This document shows, piece after piece, positions 1-12,519 of a stretch of DNA of 64,000 nt (position 1 is its first letter; each line of letters begins with the position of its first letter). Made by a program: the position numbers and the translations under genes. The stretch spans positions 67,357,940 through 67,421,939 of the forward strand of contig CM055095.1 of the NCBI GenBank assembly GCA_029204225.1, given 5' to 3'. The stretch is from Diphasiastrum complanatum. Taxonomy: Eukaryota; Streptophyta; Lycopodiopsida; Lycopodiales; Lycopodiaceae. The notes beneath the pieces were generated by a model, which was not told where the DNA came from, ran no database searches, and saw nothing but the letters and a program-made list of their open reading frames with translations.

Positions 1-1214
1 TATTGGTGCCTTTCGGATCTGAATTTGGGCTCTCTGGCTTGTTGCATAGTGTTTGTCGAGTGCGAGTGATTCTATTTGAAATACTAGTTTTTGTACATGT
101 TGCATCAGGGAACATATGTAAGAATCGAGTCAGTAGATGTTTTGTTGATAACATGGGATGTTGTAAAACTAAATGTTTAATGACTATAATAGAGATCGCG
201 TCCAATATTGTTGGTTGAGTTTAGATTTTTGAAACAAGTTATTAGTACTTGTAGCAAGTGCATTGTTTATGGGTTTGTAAATATTACCTGCTTTTCATAT
301 ACAGTATAAGATACGTTCCTTTTTTATAATATTACTAGGGAATTTTGTTTCGAATTTGTGAATAAAACCTTTTTTAGATAGTGTTGGTGTTTAGTATTGT
401 TTTTTGTATAGCTTGTAAAAGGAAAATAGTTACAATTTTTTGACACAATAGGAGATTTTGGGAAAAGAGAGTGTGTGCAAGGAATATGATTAGGACCTTT
501 TTACTATGGTTGCTAAAATTTTGCAAGGTTAGCCTATTTTTTGAATGAATAATTTTTTTAGAATGAATCGTTGAATCTCTCAAGGGTAACGTCAGTTGCG
601 TGTTGTGTTATGATTTCTTTAAGCTATTTAAGAGATTGAACTATTGCGGAAAGTTATGGCATGTGAAAGAATTTTGTGGGTTGGGCACCTATGTGAAAGC
701 TCTTTTTTGATAGACAAAGAACATAGAACAATTTCAAAGTTTCAAAAGTTCGAATCCAGTATTTATTATTTGCATTTACTAAGCATGTAACATGGATTTA
801 CATGTTAAGTTGCAAGAATTTGAACCCAGGATTCATTATTGGCATCTATTAAACATTTAACATCGATAGGTCCAGATTAGTTACTTGAAATAGGTCAACG
901 ATAGCCATAGATGATAAGATACAAAGAATTCAGCAAAAGGTTTTTTCAAATATTAGTTGTGTCTGAAATCTGTACGTGTCATTAAGCTTTCTGCAGGAAT
1001 ATAAAATCTGATAGCTGAGGAAAAAACATTTGAAAGGCTTTAGTGGTAGTTAGAACACCAACTTTTGGTAAGAAGAATATGTCAGTCAATTAATATTGAA
1101 GCAAAACTTAAAATCAAGTACTACTCACTACTGATTATAAGTCGTTGATTCTGAAACTATAGAACAAAGATGTAACTAAAAACAATATAATTAAGAAGTG
1201 TAGTTGACCTGTAT
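1..1214. other. AT-rich DNA without a gene
   Basis: No reading frame with recognisable protein motifs on either strand, and no RNA gene. The only structure seen is a weak 70-bp tandem repeat, listed separately. Confidence 0.6.
740..885. repeat. Degenerate 70-bp tandem duplication
   Basis: Two copies with the order 'gaa(t/c)cca g..ttcattatt..gcat.ta.taa.cat.taacat' start near 748 and 818. The first copy contains GTTCGAATCC, which resembles a tRNA B box, but no matching A box or target-site duplication was seen, so a SINE is not claimed. Confidence 0.45.
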
Positions 1215-1335
1215 TGTTGGAAAGAGGTATGTGAAAGATAGGTCGAATAAGATTCGAATAAGATCGACTATGATTTGAATAAGGTCGAATAAGATTCGAA
1301 TAAAAAAAATTCGAACGACAAGAAAGAAAACTTAT
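1215..1335 (-). mobile_element. Copia family A LTR end fragment
   Basis: Begins TGTTGGAAAGAGGTATGTGA and matches the ends of the LTRs at 3105 and 47197 for about 120 bp, then stops matching. Read on the minus strand it is the 3' end of an LTR. It contains an imperfect array of 'gaataagattc' units (about 1245-1302) that the other two copies show only once, so the unit multiplied here. An old fossil fragment. Confidence 0.7.
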
Positions 1336-1339
1336 TTGA

Positions 1340-2430
1340 AAATAAAATCTGAAGTCTGAAAGTATATCATCTTGTCGTAGCAATAGTTCCCAACTGATGT
1401 AATTTAGACTCCAATCCTCTTCCACCTCAACACATGTCAAAACTGCATCATTGTATATAATTTCAATATTTTTTTCTTTTGAATGTCCACTGGCTTCCAA
1501 GTTTTGATCGAGTGGCACCCATTTACCTTTATTTTTTTTTCCATCTTTGATAATGGAAGCATAAGCTCAACATTTGTTTTTCAATTTGATAACAAAAACA
1601 CATGGAAGACATTTTAATTCTGCATTCTATTTCTCCATCTGGTCTTTTGTCCCAGCCTTCATCCATAAGTTCAAATAATAAACTATCTGATAAATTTTTG
1701 CATACAAACATCGTTGGGGTTTTGTGTACATTGACACTTGAAAAGAAATCCACAAATATATTCAAAAAAATAAACCAGTTCAATCTGACTGTTTTTTATC
1801 TCGTGCTTATCTTTAATCAATTTTTTACATCATTATATAGCTTGCAACGAAATGATTTTGAAACTGCAGCATCTGGAGCAACCCATTCATCACTTTCAAA
1901 ACTAGGTAATGGAATTGGGACTATTTGTCCAAAATCTTCTTTTGTATCAGGAATGTACATTGATTCATAAACAAAAATCCCACTATCAACTAGATTTTTT
2001 GCAATTCTACCTTGATATTGCAGCTGTCCAATATCAGTGTGAATAGCATCTAATTCATCTGCTAGAGATCCATTCATTTATGCTGGAAGTATCAAAAATA
2101 TCAATACTCATAGTTGTTTTTTTTGTGATCCTGACGATTGAATCCTTGCACATTTATCTCTGAATGCATATATACATGTTGGACTAGAATTTCAGAAATA
2201 GATTTTCCTACAAATGATGTTCTAAAATCCAAAATTCTGGCCTTCTAATAAGATCGAAATGATAGTTTTGACCTTTTGCTTTTTCGAAATACTCCTCTTA
2301 ATGATGGATGCATCAAAACCCCAAGAGTTTTTGAATATTTTCTTGGCACCTGTAATCCATTATCATCTTTCTCATTGAAGAGAAGCACATAGTCAATTGA
2401 AGAGCACGACTTTCTTGATGGCGCCAATCG
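1340..2430 (-). pseudogene. Unidentified coding-like blocks, possibly host exons
   Basis: Several minus-strand stretches have protein-like composition and no retrotransposon motif. About 1830-2070 reads DELDAIHTDIGQLQYQGRIA, then VDSGIFVYES and IPIPLPSFESDEW. About 1590-1700 reads LLFELMDEGWDKRPDGEIEC. About 1375-1500 reads DAVLTCVEVEEDWSLNYISW. About 2245-2420 reads DYVLLFNEKDDNGLQVPRKY. They lie in different frames separated by stops, as exons with short introns or a decayed copy would. The blocks sit between a Copia family A LTR end (1215-1335) and that family's gag start (about 2900), so capture by the element is possible, as is chance insertion beside a host gene. I do not recognise the protein. 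Confidence 0.4.
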
Positions 2431-2879
2431 TTATGTGCAGGCAAAAACCTAAAACACTGAACTATGAATCTGAAAATATGCATAGGCAAAAAAGCCATGA
2501 ATCTGAAAATATGTGTTGGCAAAAATTTGAAATACTGAACTATTTGGTGCTACGAATTAACTCTAGTTAACCATGATTTGACAATACATATACATTAATG
2601 GTACATCGATTTTCTCATTTTAACCATCTGTCATATTCATTTTCAATATTTTTGGATCTCTTCGGGTAGTGATGAGCTGGAAGGGCAGGCCTCAACAACC
2701 AATAGCATTTTCACATGCTGCCTGATGAAACAATAATATATTTAAAAAGTTTTTATTATATTTATATTTGGGAAATTCTACGTTATGTAGAATCTTGATT
2801 TCAAGGTTTCATTTGGTCCATATGGCAACGAAAATAAGAAAAAAAATAAAAAAAACATCTTCTTCAAAGGCCCTCGTCG

Positions 2880-3093
2880 GGCTCTAAGTTTCTCTAATGA
2901 CTTTGAGAATCCATCTGAAACTTTAGATTGTCGATAATTTGATTGTTGCTAAGAGAAAGATACAGTGTTGTGAAAATCAATTCTCTGATACCAAAGCAAA
3001 TTGATTTGAACTGAAGAATAATTTGATATCGCAAAAGATATCAAGTATAAGAGCTTGTGCTCTGATATAGTATTAGGCCTTGAAGAATCAACA
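2880..3093 (-). mobile_element. Copia family A leader and gag start
   Basis: Aligns with the leader and first gag codons of the element at 47.2-52.2 kb: both share 'gagaatccatctg.aac.t.ag..tgtcgat' and 'gatatcaagtat.agagctt..gctct.atat'. Similarity is lost below about 2880. The leader contains an extra copy of the 11-bp primer-site complement at 2983-2993. Fossil. Confidence 0.65.
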
Positions 3094-3104
3094 CTCTGAT
3101 ACCA
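3094..3104 (-). promoter_or_regulatory. Primer-binding site, initiator tRNA-Met type
   Basis: Plus-strand CTCTGATACCA is TGGTATCAGAG on the minus strand. This is the usual plant LTR-retrotransposon site pairing with the 3' end of initiator tRNA-Met. It abuts the LTR end at 3105 directly, which fixes the LTR boundary and the minus orientation. Confidence 0.75.
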
Positions 3105-4377
3105 TGTTGGAAAGAGGTGTATAAAAGATAGGACGAATAAGATTCGAAAAAAAATAATTTTGAATGACAAGAATAAAAACTTATTGTGCACAGCGGAATA
3201 AACTATCTTCCTCTTTCTCAATGCATGACTACGCTTATAAAAAATTGAACAAAGTTGTAGTGATGGAAATCACGTCCAATCTTTAGCAACTAACTTTCGC
3301 TAGATACCAAGTGATTACGTAGCCAAACATAAAATATTGAATTCTCAGACAATTTCTACTAGTTACAAAAGCAATACAGAGATGCATGCATTCTGACACA
3401 TACTTAACGCAATAAAAAAATAGTACTGATTCAGAAAAACAAATCAGATGTTAATGAGTGCAAGACAATAGCAGATAAAAACCACGCACTCTAAGTTGTC
3501 TCTAAGTAACTGAGAATAAATCTGAAAATAAGTAGTTCTACTAATAAGCAGTAGCACAATAGCAACTCTAAAATAAATCTCTAAAAGACTGAGCTAGAAT
3601 GCTCAAGAGAGTTCAAGCTTGAAAGCTTGATAGAGAGCTAACTACAATACTTTCTGATTGTGAACAATCTGCTTGATAAGAGCGCAGGAAGCGTCGTGTA
3701 ATAACACTCAACTCACAATTCACAATGTTGTTGTAATGAGATGTATGAACAACCGATTTATACTAAGTAATTAGATCGTCAAATGCGATTGCCAGTTGGC
3801 TGGAAACTGCTGGCATTTATCTAGTTCCTCTGTAATCAATTGCTGATAAGCGGTGACATTTGGCCGTAAACATTCTATTTGCATAAATGAATGTAAGTTG
3901 TCACTCTGCAAAAATGAACATAAACTGCCACAGGCAAAAAATGCGACAAATGCAACACTGTCGCAAATCTCATTTTCCGAATATTGGGGTTGCCCCACAC
4001 TTTGCTGAAGTCATTTCCTTAACATTTGAGGCACTTTGAAAAATGCAACTTTGCATTTTTACTCGTAATTCCTGACAAGCGAAAAAGGTGGCACTGCATT
4101 TTTACGCGTAAATCCTAACAGGCGAAAAATGCGAAAAAGACGACACTGTATTCTTACACGTAAATTTTGACAGGCGAAAAAAGTGACACTGTTGGGTTTT
4201 GTAGAGAGAGAAAAGCCGACCCTGTTGCTGAACTCCGTGTAATTCTGCAGACTGTGTAAAAACACTTGTAATTCTGCAGACTATAAAAAAACATCAAAAA
4301 ATCTGCAGAACTGGATAAACAATTGGATGAAGATTAAAATTGATTAGTTGATAAATTGGAAGGAGAATAATCTAATA
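3105..4377 (-). mobile_element. Copia family A LTR, about 1.27 kb
   Basis: Starts TGTTGGAAAGAGG on the plus strand and ends near AGAATAATCTAATA; the copy at 47197-48410 ends AGAATAATCCAACA. The two copies share 'cacagcggaata', 'gattacgtagccaaac', 'gctcaagag.gttcaagct' and 'ctgccacaggc'. A short internal repeat of about 60 bp with the core 'gacaggcgaaaaa.g.gacactg' occurs about three times at 4070-4200. The primer site at 3094-3104 makes this a 5' LTR. Divergence from the other copy is considerable, so it is old. Confidence 0.75.
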
Positions 4378-6620
4378 CCTATGTAATATGAAAGTGACTT
4401 AATCTTGAAACTTGTCCACTACTTCTATTCGAAACTGCCTGTTTTAAAAATCAGGTAAGTATAACGTGTCTTTATTAAAGGATGCAATCAATACGCATAC
4501 AGTTTGCAAAAAAGTTGCAAGATTACCAATGCGAAATTTTAGGAATATTGATATAAGATTGTTGTCTATAACACATGTACAAAATTGCTAGGCTGAAAAC
4601 ATGACCACCTTACAAAGTACTACGATTTTGAATTGAGAATCAAAAATCTAATTGCGTAGGTTTTATAATACCTATTATATTTTCTATTTCAGATTTTTGT
4701 AGGTCTTAAGCTATATAATAGTGTTGGAACATTGTCAAAGCTCAAAATAGAAACCATGAAAGTGAATGGAATTTTGGAGATTGGTAAAGACTCAAGTTCA
4801 CAAGTGCTTCAAAATCAGATTCGTGAACAATAAAATTTGAAGTAGAACAAAGCATTTGTCCGCTATGTTGTTTCAGCTCAGTTTACTGTACACTTGTCCA
4901 AATAATCTAACAGAATTCTAGCGCTATAATAATAAATATGTAATTTTTGTTGTTAAATGGAAAGGTACGCAAATTTAATATTAGGGAGGTCTTTGGACAA
5001 GGTTTTATACAAATATGGAAACATGGACAACACTAGAAACCAGATTATGTGCACATATTGTCATATATATCTAGTTATCAAAAATTCGGTAAGGTTTATT
5101 GCGTGAATTTGTTCACATATTTATGCCTCACAAGCAAAACGCAAATCAACAACAAAATAAAACAAGTGAAAAGAATCGGACACGCACAGGCTCATGGCTA
5201 TGTAAAAAGTTGAATGCCATGTTAGTTTGGAAATTTCAACATGTTATTGTAAAATATAAAACAAGAAAATGTATAAATAGTTGAAAATTCCACACTTGTT
5301 GTTATTTGAAAAGTGCCCTCTGCATTGGACATGTCATGTGAGGGAAAAAAAACTCATGTAGGTGAAAAGTATGAGTACATGTCAAATTTTGAACCTACTT
5401 ATAATTTGGTACCAAAATACTTTCCAGGCACATGAATGTAGATACTTGTTATTACAGGCATGATTTTAGATTATTGTCTCTATGTCGTTACGCCTATCAT
5501 CCATGAAGGCAAAGAACACTTGATTGTTGCAAATGCCTATGAATGTTAAATTTAAAATAAGATCTGAAAATAATAGATTTTGAACATGCATTGCAGATTT
5601 TCATTTCAAAACTACAAATAATCCCAGACGATGAACTCTGTTACATGCAGCTTGATTTAATACAACAAACAACTACTTGAACCATACCATTCTAGTTTCG
5701 AATCACGACAATACTCGATACATTCAGAATATATCGTAATTAAAACACAACAGAAAATGGCTGACATAAAAACTGAAATATACAAAATTCGAGAGACTCT
5801 TTTTAGAAATTCAAGTTCCATCACCTCTGCTTTATACATTTTATCCTGTTTAACTTTTGACAAAAAGAGCACATATTTGACTTCACAAACTATGCATGTG
5901 TCACTATTATGACATTAATTTTAACTAACTAATGATCTTATATTATGTCAATTTTTTTGAAGACATTCAGACCTGGAACCTATATTTGAGCTAAATCTGC
6001 CTCAGCTTCCTGAAACATTGATCTTGAATTGAGTTAGAGAAATAAACTCCAATAACAAAAAGCTTGGAAAGATGAAATTTGTAGAAAGCTGACTATAGCA
6101 ATCTCGAAAAGAAAGTAGGTTGAAGAAGTTCAATGTTTTAGACCTTGAACTCGTTGAACACAGATCTTGAGTTGGCGACTAATAGAATGCAAGACCAGGG
6201 AAACTGCCATGTAAAAGGTCTTCAAAAAAATTTCAATTAATAGAAGATGTGCTGGCAAACTGGTGAGTTGTCCTCCAATAAAGTCTTCTGACCTAATGGT
6301 TGAGTTGGATAACAAATTTATAGAAGATGATCGTAGATTTGGAGACCAGAAACAAGAATTGACGTTTGAAAATCTAAAATATTATCTATCTAAGTATGGT
6401 GTTCAATAAAGCACAAAAAATAGTTCTGTTGTTAACATGTTGAATATTTAATCATGTAACAATATTTAAGTATAACAATACATAATATTGGGTTATGTAC
6501 GCAGATGTACAACAGATCTTATTTCAAAAAAGCAAAGGTTTGTAGCAATGTACAAGTAAACCAATATTTTTCCAAACTGAAGTCAACACTATAATCATAA
6601 CCTGAACCATGTCTGTAAAA
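4378..6620. other. AT-rich DNA, nothing recognised
   Basis: Short reading frames only, with no family motif on either strand, no tandem repeat and no RNA gene seen. Confidence 0.55.
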
Positions 6621-6623
6621 ATG

Positions 6624-7600
6624 CTAATCTATGACTTTTTCAAATGCTATGACATTTCCAACTCCATCCACTACAAAACAACCACAAATTTGAGAATGTG
6701 ATAGTTGTTCTTTGAGATTGTCCCTGCCATGATCAAACAATTCTACAGAAGGGTGCTTCAAATCAAGAACACGACCAAGAATCTCGCCTTTTAAAGTAAC
6801 TTTATGCAAAACGCCACTAGCAAGAACAAAACATGATAAACGTGGCATATGTGTAAAGTTCGTTGATTGTTTACATTGGAAGCAAAAAGGTTTCATATTA
6901 TTACGCATTGAAAATCGATTGCTAACGCACTAATCGCAAACTCGCTCAATAAAAGGACCATTCACTCCAGATATCCAAAGCTTTCGACCAACTGCCATAC
7001 CAAAATTCAAATTAGTATCATAATTTTGGACATTCTTCAAACTATGCATCAGTTCATAATTTATGAACCATCACTAGTATTTTTTCATACCTCTTTGTTA
7101 ATGTCAACGTGTTTCATTTGCTCATAAATGGCACACACAAGTTTATCATAACAATGGCCTTGCCGCACTTGAGCAAATATTGTTTTGTCATATACTGAAA
7201 ACTATAGAGGCTTTGAATTTTTCCATACGCCCAAATTTTTGATAAAGTAAATTCGTCAACTTTCATTATGAAATGCACCAACAAGATCTTGGAATAGGTC
7301 AGTTGAATATTCTCAAAATACGACCTGCAGACATTTGGTATGAGTTACATGTACTATTGAATAGCTACAACTACGCTATGTATGTATACAAGAAACATAG
7401 CTGAAGCTGCTGACCTGACCCTGGTCTTCTTGCTCGAATCCATCCGCAATAAGCAAAGTTTTTCTATTGTATCCAGTCGACCCAATTCTTGTTATTGTAA
7501 CTGCAACAGTTGCCAGAAATATAGAACCATGCACAGTCGGATTCTCGAAAAAGAGGTCAGAATTTTGATATCGATATTTTTGGAAGAAATTTGACATTTA
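6624..7600 (-). pseudogene. Exon-like blocks of an unidentified host gene
   Basis: At least four minus-strand blocks look like exons. About 7414-7560 reads NPTVHGSIFLATVAVTITRI, then KTLLIADGFEQEDQGQ, and ends CAG|GTCAGC like a donor. About 7230-7330 reads ENIQLTYSKILLVHF, then VDEFTLSKIWAYG. 7091-7201 is exactly 37 codons (DKTIFAQVRQGHCYDKLVCA, then IYEQMKHVDINKE) bounded by TATAG and GTATGA. About 6624-6991 starts after TATGGCAG with GRKLWISGVNGPFIERVCD and continues in a shifted frame with MPRLSCFVLASGVLHKVTL, ELFDHGRDNLKEQL and CGCFVVDGVGNVIAFEK. The phases of neighbouring blocks do not match and the last block is frameshifted, so this copy is probably dead. No retrotransposon or transposase motif is visible. 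I do not recognise the family; other minus-strand blocks at 1.3-2.4 and 11.8-12.2 kb could belong to the same gene. Confidence 0.45.
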
Positions 7601-8455
7601 CTTTGAAAGATTCAATTTTTGTAATCGAAGTTTTTGATCCGTATACCAAAACTAAAAAACTAAAAAAACCGATCTTCAATCAAAATGAATTTTAGGTCAT
7701 TTTCAAGTCTTTTATATAATTGGTCATGTTTTGTAGATTATATAGATGAATATTACAATATAGTATTTATCAAAGGTACCCGAGTATTAGGTTTAATAAT
7801 TTCATTTTTTAATCAATGAATCATCGACGGAATTGTCAATCGCACTAGTATTTTGAGTGCGTTCCATGGAGAAGGATCACAATACGGAAAAGGAAAAAGA
7901 ATGCCCTATAATTTTTTTGGATTTATATTTGATACAATCATATTATTATTAGTAGTAATAAATTATAAACATGATTTTTTCCTTAAAATTCATTTTTCTC
8001 CCTTGGTGTATCGTGAAAGGAGGAATACAATGCAACAAAAATAGGAATTGATTTCCTTGACTTCCCTATTTCCCACTACCTTGCCGCTTCATGTTCACCA
8101 AAACGAATGGGCAGATCGGATAGAATCTTAGTGTTTCGATCATCCTATGATCTGAAAGCTATACTGCATAGAGTAAGGAGAAAAGTAAATAGACCTTATA
8201 TACAGTGTATTCAGTTTGGTGATAGCAACAAAAACAAAAATCCCAAAAGAAAAGAGCTTTGTACTTCTTCTTGATCAACTTTTTGAAAACTTAGTCTAGT
8301 TGTAACTTTGTTTCCCATTTCTATCCTCAAGATCCTGGTTACAAGACAAACACAATGGAAAACACAGTATGGAGAAACCACCCAACCAGGTAGAAGCAAC
8401 CAATCAACTCTAGAATCTTCACCCCCAAGCCAAGGAACAAGAAGCATGAAAGTAG
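7601..8455. other. No gene seen
   Basis: AT-rich sequence with short frames lacking known motifs. It ends where Copia gag similarity begins. Confidence 0.5.
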
Positions 8456-8459
8456 AGTG

Positions 8460-9054
8460 AGAGTCATGAGTGCATCAGAATTTTCTATGACTGAGCCGGT
8501 TGCAGTCATCTGCTCCATAAGATTTTTGAACGTGTTGAGGTGACTCGAAACACTATCTGCATCAGATATTCTGAGGGTGAAGAATTTCTTCCTTAGATGA
8601 AGCTTGGAAGTAACGTCTCTAATGTCGTAGAGAGTTGCTAGAATGTCTCATGCATCCTTAGCTATCTGAGCAACACATATGTGGCTAATCTGAACGTCCT
8701 TGATATTGAGGGTGATCATGGCAAATGCTTTGCCATCTCTCAATCTCCACTTGGTGATGATGGCTACATCACCTTCTGGTTCGAGCTATGTGCCATCAAC
8801 GATGTCCCACAGTTCTTTGGCTAGAAGTATAACCTTCATCTTGAATTTCCAGAGATGGTAGTTATCTCCATCGAGTTTGTCAACGAGAGATGGACTAGAT
8901 GATGGATCCATTCTGGTTGAACGAGATCGTTGGTAGAAACAATGATTGTCGGAATACGGTTGGCTGCGCGTTTGCTAGAAAGACGTCTTGATAGAAACAA
9001 GACTGATAATCCGCGGTAGAAATGCAGATTACTGAAATTCCTGCTCTAATACCA
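8460..9054 (-). mobile_element. Copia gag fragment with primer site
   Basis: The minus strand encodes the start of a Copia-type gag (region of DKLDGDNYHLWKFKMKV and LAKELWD, about 8800-8912) and continues toward 8460 through the gag helical region. CTCTAATACCA at 9044-9054 is the initiator tRNA-Met primer site TGGTATTAGAG, joined to an LTR start at 9055. The order LTR, primer site, gag runs on the minus strand. Old fossil, related to but distinct from family A. Confidence 0.75.
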
Positions 9055-9175
9055 TGTCGTAAAACGGTAGGGGCGTGAGCAGCAGCGAAAGCTCGAGGAT
9101 TTGAACATAGGCATGTAGGAATGGAAACACAATAGTTAGCAGCAGAAATATTCAAGTAGAAGAATTTCTCCCGAA
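9055..9175 (-). mobile_element. Copia LTR fragment joined to Gypsy DNA
   Basis: TGTCGTAAAACGGTAGGGGC follows the primer site directly and is therefore the LTR end. About 120 bp further on the sequence becomes Gypsy RNase H. The junction marks one element cut by, or inserted into, another; the exact base is uncertain. Confidence 0.55.
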
Positions 9176-11530
9176 GATCATGTTGATTGCAAAAATACTT
9201 AAGAGGCTGGTGATCCGTATACACTATAAACTTACTACCATACAAGTAGTGTCTCCAAGTTTTACATGCATGGATTACTGCAAACAATTCCTTTTTATGC
9301 GTAGTATAACACAACTGAGGACTAGTGAATTTTTTGTTTTCAAACGCCAGTGGCCTACCCATTTGTAACCAATTGCAATTTTACTTGAGTTAGTTCTCAT
9401 GGCGTAAGATAAGTCTAGATTTGCAATTTGTAACATGGGAGCTGAAACAACCAATGTTTTAACTTTCTCAAAACACTGATTCAATTCCTCGTTCCAAACA
9501 ATAGGCAGACTAGGTTGATTCCATTTTTTCTTTTTATTAATATCCTTTTTGTCAGATTATTGAGCGGAGCTGCTACCTTAGCATAATCCTCAATAAATCT
9601 TCTGAAGAAAATGGTAAAACCTAAAAATGATTTAACTTGTTTCACAGTTCCCGAAATTGGCCACTCAATCACAATCTTGATTTTATCCTCGTTAATCTTG
9701 ATCCCATTTACTGTGATCTTATGATCGAGATAAAGCAACTTTTGCTTAAAGAATTCACACTTGGACAATATCATCTAGGAATACCATGACAAATTTTGCC
9801 AAATATGGACGAAATAAATCATTCATCATTTGCTGGAACGTTGTTGGCACATTCGTTAACCCGGATGACAACACTTAGAATTCATAATGGCCAAATCTAA
9901 AACAAAATCTTGTCTTTTGGACATCTTCTGATTTAATTCTTATTTGATGGTACCTTGTCCTGAGATCTATCTTGGTGAAATACTGAGCTCCACCCAAGCG
10001 ATCTACAAGGTCATCCATTCTGGATAACAGATATTTATTCTTGACAGTCACCTTATTTAAGCCCTTATAATCCACACACATCCGCAAACTTCCATCTTTC
10101 TTCGCTTTTAGAAGAACAGAAGCGCCTAGGTTGTATATAATTTTCTATTTGAAATCTATGTCTCCTCTCTTTGAGAAAACCTATAAGGTTGTCTAGAGAC
10201 ATGTTGACTTCCTGGAATTAACGTGGTCTACTGACCTAGATGGTGGTAAACCATGAGGTAATTCAGATGGAAAAACATCCTTAAATACATTTATGATCTG
10301 TTCTTTCATTGCTTGTTCATGATCTAAATTTACCGAGTTAAGAATTGTTGAGATACATTTCAGGAACATCCACACCTAGAATAACAAATATAGAAAAAAC
10401 TTCATACCGTGAATAGTTCAATGCTTTCATTTCATTAACTGTAGAAATCTTATCCAACGGATGTACAAAATTACTGCCAAATAATATAACGATCTTATCA
10501 CCCTCCTTGAAAGTGAGAACATGCTTCTCAAAATCAATTATCAGAGAAGGCGATTTACTAAATAATCATTTGTATCCCAAAATTAAATCAGTACGGGCTA
10601 TCTAAAACATGAAAAGTAACTAATTCTATGTGTCCTTGCATAAAAAATGAGAGATTTAAGACTTTTACGTTCCAAGTCTCCAACTCTGCTCCTGAAGCTA
10701 GATAAACTTTATATCTATGATTGCTGGCTACAGTTTCCAAGCTAAGTTTCTGCACAAGACGAGAATTAATAAAATTATGAGTCAATAGAATAGTGATCTT
10801 TAACTATGCTAGTTAAATGGAAAAGTTCATTAGGCAAGAAAGAAGCAGTAATGAAAGAACATTCACACTCACAATCTGTCAGGTTATTTCCAAATTCTTA
10901 CCATAACCTCCTGGGATCTCAATCATATGAGCCGATATTTTCTTCCTTTTTCGACAAAACTTCATCATATGTCCAGGCTTCTTACAGATGAAACATAAGT
11001 TTTTTTTTTTAGCCTGTTCCCGGGACAATGATTTTCTGAATCTCTCCCTCTTCGATTTCCTGGATTTTGATGCTACTTGGTCCAATTCATCAAATATTTT
11101 ACTTGGTTTGGACCGTGCTTCTTCCCCTTCTTGGTTTTCAAAGCGGTTGGAATTTATGCAAACTGCTTTATGAATGCCACCACTGTGGAATCATATGCTT
11201 TCGAAATTCGAAACGCATCCTCGAGGCTTTAAAGCACATTTTGCCTGCATTCGTTTTGATAGTCGGTTGGCAAAAACTGCCAAAGTTTTGATAGTCGACT
11301 GGCAAACCCAAGAGAAACTGCCAAAGTGCCAACTTTGTATTGAATGATGGAACCCTATTCCATAGGTCCATGAATTTATGCATATAAGAGTCTAAGCTCT
11401 TAGTACCCATTTTGAAGTTCACGAACTTCAGATAGTAGTCAACGTCATCAGTAATTACGAAAGCTTTTTTGAAGATTTCTGCAAACGCATCCCAGGTAGT
11501 TGGCTTGATATGTTCAAAAACCAAGCAAAA
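9176..11530 (-). mobile_element. Gypsy gag-pol relic, truncated
   Basis: In minus-strand order: gag (11168-11524, WDAFAEIFKKAF), a CCHC zinc knuckle (CFICKKPGHMMKFC, about 11000), aspartic protease remains (THNFIN, about 10780), reverse transcriptase (DYKGLNKV and [15 protein letters not shown], about 9875-10087), connection domain (SKCEFFKQKLLYLDHKI and VKSFLGF, about 9550-9774) and RNase H (KELFAVIHACKTWRHYL and YTDHQPLKYF, to about 9176). Integrase is absent and the end is occupied by Copia DNA. No flanking LTR was found. The element is broken in many places and looks old. Confidence 0.88.
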
Positions 11531-12320
11531 TAGTCACAAAGTATCCATTACAGTCTATTAGTGTAGATTATCAGAGAATTAAGAAATAAGCAAAACCATT
11601 AGGCTGAAGAAGAATAATGGTTTGCTTTGGCCATTGTCAAGGCAAGTGATCATCAATCCTTAAGCCCGCTAATCCAATGCCCTAGCAACAGCCAGAGCAA
11701 AAAAAATTAGGACATTGGGATCAACAGGCCTCAGTTTGTTGATCAATGTCGTACATGGGGGTTGAACGTAGCAAATATTGTTTTCATGATCTAATCGATT
11801 TTACAAATAGATTGTTAGAGGAGAACTATGCATAAATTTTTCATCTTCTGTGTGTTGCACATTTGGATGATAATTATCGAGCGCCTCTTGAAGATTTGCG
11901 CCATAACCTTTGAAAACGTGTGAAGCTTTTTTGAACCTCCCTTTTATAGCTACAATATTTGTGGTCTCTTTTAACAATTGTTTGGTTGTCATATTTGATT
12001 GACATTACATACAGCCTTTCTATGAAGCCTCTCGATCTCTTTTCTTCATCTATAAATGCTCTGCGACTAAGCTCACACAATGAACAAAGTCCTATCATCT
12101 TCTCACATCCAGTAGGGCAAAAAAAATTTGCGCTGGCGAATTTTCCAAGAAATTGCTTTACCATTAAAGTTTTCACAATAATGCTTGTGCATGAAAATAA
12201 AACAAAAAAAAAAACCAAGGCAAGAATTTTATGCTTTCAAATGCTTCCAATACAATGTATCCAAAAAATGTTAGCTGAGATTGGCAATGTGTGTGTCGTT
12301 AATTCACTCCATTATTGAAA
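11531..12320 (-). pseudogene. Unidentified coding-like relic
   Basis: The minus strand reads CEKMIGLCSLCELSRRAFID, then EEKRSRGFIERLYVMSIKYD in one frame (about 11960-12120), and NIVAIKGRFKKASHVFKGYG, then QEALDNYHP in another (about 11840-11960). Composition is protein-like and unlike Gypsy or Copia, but the frame changes and stops suggest a decayed or spliced gene. I do not recognise the family. It may belong with the blocks at 6.6-7.6 kb on the same strand. Confidence 0.35.
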
Positions 12321-12519
12321 TACAAGCACATATGTTCAATTGATTTTAAGATTGTTATGTGCTTGGGTGCCTTCATGTATTTTATACAATAGCAATTTGA
12401 GAAAGTAGTATATCATAGACAAGGAGACTTCTATTCATCATGTAAGGATTTGAACTCAATTGCAATTGCGGGTTTACAATTTTTGTTTTTTTTTTTGTTG
12501 AAATAAATTCTCATAGCAA

